Part shown: positions 34,132-43,465 of the stretch, piece after piece
How the letters are laid out: each line of letters begins with the position of its first letter
Position numbering within the stretch: position 1 is the first letter of the stretch
DNA from: Glycine soja
Taxonomy: Eukaryota > Streptophyta > Magnoliopsida > Fabales > Fabaceae
DNA: 64,000 nt
Reading direction: 5' to 3'
NCBI RefSeq assembly: GCF_004193775.1
Contig: NC_041002.1
Location: 5,195,261-5,259,260, forward strand
The notes under the pieces: model-generated
What the model saw: the letters and a program-made list of their open reading frames with translations, nothing else
Database searches by the model: none
What the model was told of the DNA's origin: nothing
Made by a program: the position numbers and the translations under genes

Positions 34132-34842
34132 TATATATACCTTAACTTTTGCCTAGGCTACCTTTTCAGGTTTTTAACCTACCGGGTGAGAATTTCTTAT
34201 TTTCCCTTAGGTTCGCTTGGAGCCCATGCGTGGTGTCTCTGTCATTGCCCCAGTGTAGGGTTTGGAGGTATCTATTGCTAATATTTGTCACGCCTTTGTA
34301 GTAAGAAGAAAAGAAAGAAACCGTGCAGGTTCTTGAAATAAAATTTTCAAGGATGAGAAACTTTCAGTTGACATACTAAGCCAAATGACTCTTACTTTTC
34401 AATTTTCACATCACTTTTAAGATAACATGAGGTCGCATGCATGTCTGTATTTAGTATTTATTAATTTAAGAAAAAGTCAATCAAATGTTATTCAATTTTA
34501 TTCATTGCTTACGACACCTCCACTAAACGCGTAGAACGTGCAATTTCTGATTGGGCAGACTTGGAGATCAACTCTGGACCACAGGTCACATAAGCAAACA
34601 AACCAGTGACATACATTCATATTCCAATGAAATTTAAATAGATATGAAAAGATGTGATTGTGAGAGAATGAGAGATGATGGCATCAAGTTCATCCATATT
34701 ATTAGCATTGTAAATATTGTTTACAATAATAGCATCAACATGACAATCCTAATGCATCCCTGGAATGTCCAACAGCAAACCTACAAATTGCCCCAAGCAT
34801 CATGCATAGTATCGCTTGGCGACATCAGAATTCACAAGTGAT
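34132..34842. other. Internal DNA of the Ogre-like element after gag
   Basis: A protease/reverse-transcriptase region would be expected downstream of gag on the minus strand, but the translations contain no DTG or YVDD-type motif. The 65-codon ORF at 34644-34841 (+) is the antisense of this decayed stretch. Confidence 0.5.
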
Positions 34843-37736
34843 TGTCCTCTTGAAATTTCGGTCGACTTACATCAATCAAACTTTGCACCTTATGTTTTAG
34901 GGCCATACAATGTTTAATGGAATGCCCTGGGATTCCACCATGATAAGCACACATCACATTCGGGTTGTATCCATGGGGGAATGGAGATTGAGGAGTCTTT
35001 GTTGGGCTTGTTGATACACTTGCATTGTTGAGCAGATAAGGGAGTAAGTCAACATATGATATCGATATTGGGGTGAATACTACAAGCTTCTTTTCTGGGA
35101 AATTCCTTCCCTGGTTGGTGATTTGGTTGGTATTAAGGGTGGTGTTTGGTCTTGGTTGTGCAGCGGGTGGATTTTATGGTCGGTTAAGTGCTCTTGGTTG
35201 GTAGGGCGGTGGGTAGTGGGCGGGACTGATATTGGCTAAGTAGTGACATTGGTGGGGAGGTGATCGAGGTTGTACCCGAATCAAATAAATATTAAAATGT
35301 AGTAACTAGGAAGTAATCCTAGGTCATTTTCCAACGAGCAATGATACACCAAATGTTCATAACAGATAGTAGGAAATAGTAACAAATTAGGGGGGGGGGT
35401 GTTTGCTTTTGTAAATTAAACAGCGAGTAAAATTGAATTAGAAATTATCAGAATTAAAATACGTTGCTTCCCCTTGATTCACAAGCAAGTCTCTTATCCT
35501 AGGTTGCGAGAATTTATCCTTTATCAGTTCAACCACTTAATCCAACCCTAAATTAAATTACTATGCGAAATTTAACATAAAGCATTCATTATGTGATTAA
35601 GCATCACACACACCAATTACTCATAAACGATCATTAAGCATGAACGTAAATTAAGCGCAAATACAATTAATCAAGTACTAAGCATTGCATGAATTGATAG
35701 CAACAAATTCAGAGTAATTAGTGAAGAGGAAAAACTGAACAGAATTTAACAGTAATAATAGAACCTCAAAGAGAATTGTGCTTGATCCTCAAGAGAAAAC
35801 AACGCTGCGGACTTAGCCTTCCATTAATCAAATAGAGAACGAAATTTTATTGATAAAACTAAAAGTCTGAACTGGAATTGTAAAAAACGAAAATAAAAGA
35901 GAAAGAAAAGAGAGACTAAAACTAAAATCGAAAAATAGAAGAGAGAGAGGAGAGAGAGCTAAACTAGAACCTTGGTGCTGTTATATAGTTTTTCAGCCCC
36001 AAAGCTTACAAATCTGTTTTAAATCCAAGCCCATAAGTAAAATCAAATCAAATCCAGATAAGATAAGATAAGATCTAGATGAAATAATATCTAGATGAGA
36101 TCAAATCTAAATAATATATAGATAAGATAAGATAAGATAAGATCTAATTTTTGTAGAATAAATTAGTCTGCTCTCTTCAAGTCCAAGCCCAATTCTGGAT
36201 TCAAGCCCAAGCCCAATTCTAGATTCAAGCTCAATGCTTCATTAATTCTTGAAATTAGATTAAAAACATCAAATTAGCTGAATGGGCCCAAATAATAAAA
36301 CTGCTTAATAAATTTGACAATTAAGACTAATCAGTATTTAAAATGGTGCAAAAATGGTTAAGAAATAGGAGAAAATAATGGCATATCAGGAGGATATCGG
36401 TATATGGGACTATAAAGGGCTTGTGGAATTTTTGGCCATGTGGGAACAACAGCCACAACATGAGATTCTCCCTCCTTTTTCCTCTCGCCACTCATCCCAG
36501 GTCCCCTATTACTAGGATTCATAGAAGTAACATAATTAAATTTTCCTTTTCTTAGACCTACTTCAATTCTCTCACCAACAAACAGTAGATTTGCAAAACT
36601 CGAAGACATGTAACCTACCATCTTCTCGTAATAGAACACTGGCCATGTGTCCATTATCATAGTTGTCATCTCTCTCTCTACCATAGGGGGTACTACTTGA
36701 GCAGCCAGGTCTTTCCACCTTTGAGTGTATTCTTTGAATGATTCATTGTCTCTCTTACACATGTTTTGTAGCTGCACTTTATCTGGAGCCATCTCAAAAT
36801 TGTATTGATATTGCCTAATGAAGGCATCCATTAGATCCTTCCAAGAGCAGACCCGAGAGGGTTTCAGGTTAGTATACCAGATAATAGTTGCCCCATCCAG
36901 GCTTTCCTGGAAGAAATGCATTAGCAACTTTTCATCTTTCACATACGACCCCATCTTCCTTCAATACATCTTTAGGTGGTTCTTCGGGCAAGTAATCCCC
37001 TTGTATTTATCAAAGTCTAACTCCTTGAACTTTGGAGGAAAGACCACGTTAGGTACCAAGCACAATTCTAACATGTCAACAAAGCCATAATTTCCCTCCT
37101 TCAATGGTCCTTAGCCTCTCCTTTATATAATCAAATTTCTCCTTCTCAACTACAGCAGTAGGCCCTTCTCCCATTACAAAATGCAAGGGTTATGATGGTG
37201 GTTGATACTGAGGATCCCCCTGAGAGTTTAGCATAGAGACACCAAAAAACGCATTACTTTTAATAGTATATCTTGGAAAAACCCGAAAACCAGTTAGAAT
37301 ATGGTCTTGGGGAGGTTCATGTGTTTCCTCCATGGGTCGAGAGACATGGGCATGAATGTGATCAGGTTAGGGTTGTTGATTCTCGATATTCTCACCAGAG
37401 ACATATACAATAGTGAGCGGTGTATAATTGGGAGGAAAACCATATGGTGGAAAAGAATATCTACTATGGACCCAGACATAATGAGTCTCATATGCGTTGG
37501 TCGTCGCCGTGCCTCCCTAACCTCCTTCGTGAGAGACCAGATGAATCTCTTGATCGAAACTAGGCAGGTGAGATGGGTCCCTCTCAGCAACAGTACTGGC
37601 AGGAACAACTGCAACAACATTGACCTCCATCATCGTCCTCATGCTCATCATTGCATCCATCATCATTGTCATCTGCTCCTTCATGGTCTCCATATCGCCA
37701 TTCATCTGCTCATGTACTTGTTCTATATCACTCATT
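34843..37736 (-). pseudogene. gag: gag of the Ogre-like Ty3 element, decayed and interrupted
   Basis: Gag forms the retrotransposon particle. The N-terminus starts MSDIEQVHEQMNGDMETMKE with a Met-rich coiled segment (37736 leftward). Frameshifted residues follow in a Pro/Tyr-rich stretch (about 37300-37500). The core domain reads SYVKDEKLLMHFFQESLDGA, then SWKDLMDAFIRQYQYNFEMA and SFKEYTQRWKDLAAQVVPPM (36358-36954), the retrotrans_gag fold. A repeat then interrupts it (about 35271-36358). The C-terminal piece has FPEKKLVVFTPISISYVDLL and the knuckle-like CAYHGGIPGHSIKHCMALKH (34850-35110). Stops and frameshifts are scattered. Confidence 0.82.
35271..36358. mobile_element. Repeat inserted into gag (LTR-like, boundaries uncertain)
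   Basis: Non-coding DNA separates the gag core from its zinc-knuckle end. It opens TGTACCCGAATC and contains GTAGTAACTAGGAAGTAATC, CCTTGATTCACAAGCAAGTC, a run of ten G near 35391 and GATAA repeats (36055-36145). The style is that of a common legume LTR-type repeat. Near the right side a GGTGCA could be its end, but no matching target duplication was found, so the limits are approximate. Confidence 0.5.
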
Positions 37737-39339
37737 ATCTTAGTCTTGGCACAAGTCTGGTATGGGTGCCATAAAGCATGGTCTTTCTTACTTACCACAA
37801 TGATTACTTTTTCTGATTTAAAGGAAAGAATGTAATGAGCAATGCGTAATAATGCGACAAAACAAATATGCATGAATGCACATAAATGATAAGTTGTTGA
37901 AGTATTGCGAATTTTACATAGAATGCTTAATAGAACATAGGGTCGAATCAACTCTAATTTCATTAAAATAATATCACATCATCTCAAGGTCAAAATACAA
38001 TTGGAAATAAAATGCAGGCACATCAACAATTCTTGATTATGTAAGTCATTAGCTCCATTTGCTGCCCCAAGTTTTGCAAGCTGGCTACTTCCAAACTTTT
38101 GACCTTGACTTGGTAAAACCTTTTTCTTAAAATGCTACACTTGGTTCGACCCTATGTTCCAAAGAATAGAAATTTTGATAGTTAATACTTTGATAATCTA
38201 TCATAGAGGAGATATAATGAATAAGCAGGATATACTTATGTGATGCATGACAGATGTATTTATGCGATCGACACGAGAAGCTCGAAAGACCATGCATTTG
38301 GTACCATGTTCACATGATTTTGTATCATTTTCAGGAAAGAGGAGTTTATAACCCCAACATGGTTTATTTATAGATATCACTATAGTACCCAATGCATGTA
38401 ACCAAGAATGCAGTGTAAGCTTTCGTGCTTCATTGTGACTCTGGAGATATAGAGGAGAATGCAAGGCATGAGCAAATATATGTTAGGATCATGCATGAGT
38501 GAACATGGCATGTGAATGACGACGACAGAATGTATGATTATTGTCTGAAAAACATGCTAAATGGATATGTATGAAAATGCAATGACTTATGCAAATGCAA
38601 TGCATGAATATGATGAATGATGAATGCAGAAATGATATGCCAATCGCGATGCTATGAAGAAACACATCATGTGATCAAGGAAACAAGGTAAGGGTCTAAA
38701 ATTTCACTATCTAGTGACAACTTCCAAGGGTAGTTTCATGTAATCTCATTGGCCTCTAGAGATATCATCCTCTTCAGTAACAACACGACGGCGATAGGAA
38801 CTACCAGCGATAATGCATCACAAAAAGAGAAAAACTCTATATGAGATTTCACTATCACCAAGCATGTTGAAGACCCAACATGACCACAGATCGACCTCTG
38901 CTACCTATGGCTTACACAGACCCGGGTACATGGCCCAATATCTCAAAGTGTGTGCAAAAAGTGTAGGTGTCGTGTGTGAACAAAACAACCTAAGAACTAC
39001 CCAACCCCACATGCAAAACAACCAGAAAATTCCAAGGCAGATACAACAAATATAGCACATGTCGTCTACCCTAGGATTCAATGGCACAATTTACTTCTAA
39101 CTACGAAAGTGATAAAAAGACACAAAGCAATAACAACGCAGCAAAGGATATATATAAGTGTAAGCGAAACAAAGAATGAAAGAAACGAGATCAAAGCAAA
39201 ACCATGAAAAGAACGATAATAGAATGAAATGACAATGAACGAGAGCTCAACAAAAGGATAAATGAAAAAGGGAAAATAAATAAAGAAAAAGTCATGATAA
39301 AATTGCACACTCGATTAAATGGCTTAACTCTTTAATTTT
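37737..39339. other. 5' leader of the Ogre-like element
   Basis: Long region between the primer-binding site and gag, rich in GCATGAATG-like text (38460-38680). Long leaders are usual in Ogre/Tat elements. No ORF here has a recognisable domain. Confidence 0.5.
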
Positions 39340-39357
39340 TCCCTAGTGGAGTCACCA
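39340..39357 (-). promoter_or_regulatory. Primer-binding site, tRNA-Arg-like
   Basis: The minus strand reads TGGTGACTCCACTAGGGA just inside the 5' LTR. TGGYGACTCC..CTGGGGA is the site I know from Ogre-type elements, where it is attributed to tRNA-Arg. One or two bases differ here. Confidence 0.65.
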
Positions 39358-40704
39358 TCTATCGAAACGTGGGCCACAATGGGACAACAATAAAAAAGAT
39401 AAAAAGAGGTCTTCCAAAAAGAAAAACTGGGGGAGTTGCCACCTATGTTTATTTAAGAAAAACGTCAGGAAAACCAAAAAGGATAAGAAATGGTCTACAG
39501 TTTGAGAAAAATGATTCTGGAGTCATTTACGTACAGGGAAGGTGTTAGCACCCCACACGCTTGTCATGAAGATGACAACCTTTAATCGAGTGCTAAAAAT
39601 AAAGTGACTTTTTAATTATTTATTTTCCCTTTAGAAGATGAGTTATGTTTGTTATATTTTTGTTTATTTAGAAAAAAAGAAGGCAAATTTTTATTTTTTA
39701 GGAAAAAAAATGGATTTTATGTTTTTTTTTTAGTTTTTAAGGTCGACAAGGGGTTTGCCTTCCCTCCTACATATCCTCAAGTGCAATGAGAAAATCAGAC
39801 TTACGTAGTTCTTTGGGTAGAAAATAATTTGTGTCTTGGGTTGATTTTATTTTTTTGAAAGATTTGTTTTAATTGCATGACAAAAAATCGTTAAGGCATT
39901 GGACCTTGAAACGACATCGACATTGAATTTTAAGAAAAACAACAGAGAGAATCGCTCAAGGCATTGGACCTTGAAGTGGTCTCGAGTAGTGTGCAAATTT
40001 TATGAAGAAAAAAAGGAGAATTTAGTGATTGTTTGTTTGTGAAGAAAAGGGAGAATCTCAAGTATATTTTGTAAAGTCAAACAAGTCAAAGATGAAGCAT
40101 GGCTAACATGAAGTTTTACTCACACATTATTGAAACACCACCAAGCAAGTCGGAGACTCAACATGGAGTGCATAGAATGTGAAAAAAAAAGACTTTTGCT
40201 AAGTCAAGCAAGTCGAAGACCCAACATGACATTTGCTAAATTTACTCACATGTTTATTAAAATACCACCAAGCAAGTCAGAGACTGAGCATGGAGTGCAT
40301 GAAATGTAAGCGTGTGCTAAATAGTACTAACACAAAATTTCAAAATGATTACCATAGCGTTAAGTAATCAATAGATGAGACACACACAAATAAATCAAAT
40401 GGGAATAGAAAGGGATAGAATAAAAGCGGGAAATACACTTAGTAATTAAAGGTGCGGGGTTAATCATGGGGGAAATAAATAAGTGACGAAATATTTGCGA
40501 TACATTATGAATTAACTAGACAGTGATAAATAAAAAAAGAATAATGAGCCAAACTAGAAAAAAGTTGGTATAAATAGCAGTTTTTACTTCATTTGGGCTA
40601 TGTCCAAAAGGAGTAGGGGTGTGCATGTAAATGAAGGTGTGACTAGTGATATTTATTTTACATGCAATTATTTTTTGAAAGAAAAAATGTATGTATGTAT
40701 GTAT

Positions 40705-40786
<82 letters not shown>

Positions 40787-40812
40787 GTGGTGTTGATAGC
40801 AATACTTATTTT

Positions 40813-40850
<38 letters not shown>

Positions 40851-41608
40851 GTGGTGTTGATAGCAATACTTATTTTGTTTTTATTTTTCCATTTTTTTCT
40901 TTTATTTTTTCTTTTTATTATATAATAAATTGATGGACAAAAAATATTTACAAAAAAAAAATTCTAAGAGTCTCACTAGCAGTCAAGGATTCACTGTCGA
41001 GTTGAAACAAATTAAGCAAGAGACCAAAAGAAAGAGAAGAAGGGAGGGGAGCAAGAGTGAAGAAAAGAAAAAGAAAGAGAAAGAAAGAAAGAAATGATAT
41101 GAAAGGAATAAGGAGATATGTTGAGGTCCATCCCCCTTTCCTGGCCGTAGTGCCAAACTACACGATGCAGTGTTCATACCTCCTTCTTTTATAATATTTT
41201 CCCCCTCCATTCCTTTATAATTCTTTTCCTTTTTATTATTATATTTTTTATTTTATTTTTGTTCTTCCTTTCCTTCTTTTATTTTTTATTTCCTTATTTT
41301 CTTTCTTTCCTTTTTTTCTTTTTTAGTTTTCTTTTTCTTTCTTTCCCTTTTTATTATTATTTTTTCATGTTTTATTTTTGTTTCCTTTTTTCTTTCTTTC
41401 TTTCTCCCTTTTTTTTTGGTTTTCTTTCTGTTTTCTTTTTCCTGTTTCTTTTTATTCTTCCTTCCCCCTTTTTTTGTTTTCTTTCTTTTCTTTTTTAATT
41501 TTTTATTTCCTTTTTTCTTTCATTGTTTTTCTTCTGCTTCTTTTTTTGTTATTTTTGTTATTTTTTCTATTTTTTTAATAACTTATCGAACAGAATTACA
41601 ATCTCACA
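39358..41608 (-). repeat. 5' LTR of the Ogre-like element
   Basis: About 2.25 kb from the primer-binding site to TGTGAG (minus strand start at 41608). Near its inner end it has the phrase GGTGTTAGCACCCCACACGC, familiar from legume Ogre LTRs. It shares about 1.6 kb with the 3' LTR and includes the AT microsatellites (40713-40847) and a T/C tract (41215-41575). Confidence 0.75.
40713..40847. repeat. (AT)n microsatellites and a 34-bp duplicated unit
   Basis: (AT)n spans 40713-40783 and again 40816-40847. The unit AAAGGTGGTGTTGATAGCAA (continuing to 40817) is repeated at 40848-40881. The 3' LTR has one copy of this unit near 29344 and only a short AT run. Confidence 0.9.
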
Positions 41609-42521
41609 ACTAATAACTAATTAATAGTTAAAACTAAAAACTATCCCACTTCATAGTTTAAAACATTTAAAATTCTATAAAACCTATAATAAGAAAAAAA
41701 AAGGCAACATGGCTATAATAACATTACATTTATATTTTTGGTACATTTTGTACAAAAAAAATAAAAATATTTTATTAGACACGTTGTTATTTTTTAAAAG
41801 TTTAGTTGTGAAATAATATTTATAAAATAAAAAATATCATAATGCAAATGGTAAAATAATACAAAATAGATCAACTTGTTTTGTCTCCATACTATTAATC
41901 TGCTCAAAATGGACCATGAAAGTTGACTTGCATTGACAATTGACAAAGGATATGCTTGCTGACTAGCTCACTAAAAAAATAGATTGAACGGTTGACTCAC
42001 TAAAAAAATAATTAGAAAAAAATATAAAATATAAAAAAATAAACATGCAAATATTATTTAAAATATTTCTAATAAAATTTAGATACAACAAAAAAAATAT
42101 ACCATATTGGTGTTAAAAAAAATGGGTTGGCTGGTTGATTTACCCTAACCCACCCCAAATTATTTCCCTAATAGATTAAGCATGGTGAATCAAAATGGAT
42201 TGATTAGTTACTGATCCCAACTCACTCTACAAAAAGAAAAAAGAAAAAAAGATAGGTCGACTTGTTGGATCTACCCCTTATTAGAAGGGATAAGATGTAG
42301 TAATTAATACATGTTTTTAATCAATTCTTGAATTTCTAATTAGCCACAACTCATTTATCATATTGACATAATCATTCATAAAAAATGATATAGTTAAATA
42401 TTTATTCAATTGATCTAACTAAAAATTATATATTTTAAAGTGGATGATGAGAGTCTGACTCACACAGATTTAGTAGGCTTGGTCCACAAATTAAAGCAGT
42501 ACACGATTAGATTGTGTTCAA
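41609..42521. other. AT-rich spacer between the Ogre-like LTR and the MULE
   Basis: No gene or repeat structure was recognised. It continues the host sequence found to the right of the MULE after 52616. Confidence 0.5.
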
Positions 42522-42530
42522 ACATTTTGG
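42522..42530. repeat. MULE target-site duplication ACATTTTGG, left
   Basis: Exact copy at 52607-52615. The match extends one base on each side, so the true duplication may be 9-11 bp. Confidence 0.85.
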
Positions 42531-42580
42531 GGAATTGCTAGGGGCACTAGACAGAATTGTTGGTGCACCCAGCAAATTTT
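42531..42580 (+). repeat. MULE left terminal inverted repeat
   Basis: Contains GGTGCACCCAGC, which is shared in inverted orientation with 52561-52606. Pairing is imperfect over about 45 bp and fades inward. Confidence 0.75.
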
Positions 42581-42837
42581 CAAAATCCCAAAAATGCCCC
42601 TGAGCGTTTTTGTTTTATAAAAATGCGCTTTTTCATTTTTCGTTGCTTCGTTCGATTCTTTCTTTCTTTGAGCTTGTGCTGTGCGATTTTTTGAGGATTC
42701 AGAGAGTTTGGTGTGTGCTGAAGTTAGAGAGCTCTGCTTTGGTGTGATATTTTTCGACTAAGGTACATATTTTATAGCTTTTGTGTGTATGATTGTTTAT
42801 TTTGGGTACCAAAATGGTGTAAATGGCAGGAAACGAA

Positions 42838-43133
42838 GAAGGTCTTCCGCGACGAATCCACGGAAGAAGGTTCTTCCGCAGTTGAAAAATGCAACTGCGG
42901 AAGAAGGTTCTTCCATGGAAAGTCGCACAAGAACTTCTTTCGCTGGATTCAACGGAAGAAGATTCTTCCGCAGTCGCTAATTTGAACTGCGGAAGAACCT
43001 TCTTCCGTTGAATCCAACGGAAGAACCTTCTTCTGCGGGATTCCACGGAGGAAACTTCTTCCGAGGGATTCCACGGAAGAACCTTCTTCCGTAGTTGCAT
43101 TTTTGAACTGTGGAAGAAGGTTCTTCCGTGGAA
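42838..43133. repeat. Left array of GGAAGAAGGTTCTTCC palindromes
   Basis: About nine copies of GCGGAAGAAGGTTCTTCCGC or close variants, spaced 20-40 bp, with joining text such as GAATCCAACGGAAG and TTGAAAAATGCAACTG that is itself partly palindromic. It lies in the 5' leader of the transposase gene. Confidence 0.88.
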
Positions 43134-43465
43134 TAATTAGTTAAATGATTTTTTATTTTTAAGATTATTTTGTATTTTATTTGGGTTAATTCTATCTGTA
43201 ATTGTTGTGAAACATAAAATTATATTACTTGGTTTAAGTGTTGATTTATTTGCCTAGGTTGAAGTATTTTTTGGTAACTTTGTAGGTTATAATTTTGAAA
43301 TTAGGTAATTAAAATTTGATTTTAGTAGACGTAGATTTTATTTGTGTGCGGCTGTGAGATGTTGAATTTCTTGGTTATTCGTAGTTTGTTAATTTTTTTG
43401 GGTTGTTTTATGGTTCAAATTATTTAGTTGAATGTTGAAATGTAATAGTTATAGTTTGAATTAAG

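Larger units (their letters stand above)
28625..41608 (-). mobile_element. Ogre/Tat-like Ty3 retrotransposon, non-autonomous and disrupted
   Basis: The element reads right to left. Parts in order are a 5' LTR (39358-41608), a primer-binding site (39340-39357), a long leader, a broken gag (34843-37736), non-coding internal DNA, a tandem-repeat block (30245-31232), a polypurine tract (30175-30192) and a truncated 3' LTR (28625-30174). I see no protease, reverse transcriptase, RNase H or integrase, so it resembles a large non-autonomous derivative, although pol could have been lost secondarily. Two other repeats are nested in it (32145-34131 and about 35271-36358). No target duplication can be checked because the left LTR is cut. 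Confidence 0.78.

Noticed and set aside
32140..34136. Target duplication for the LTR at 32145-34131
   Set aside because: The flanks are ATAAT and TATAT, which are not identical; similarity is expected in AT-rich DNA.
35266..36365. Target duplication of the repeat inserted in gag
   Set aside because: GAGGT before TGTACCCG has no matching copy near the likely right end, so boundaries were left approximate.
40516..40933. Ile/Tyr repeat ORFs on both strands
   Set aside because: Translation of an (AT)n microsatellite.
42785..43100. ORFs over the left palindrome array
   Set aside because: Several frames on both strands are open because the palindrome has no stop codon; no family motif is present.
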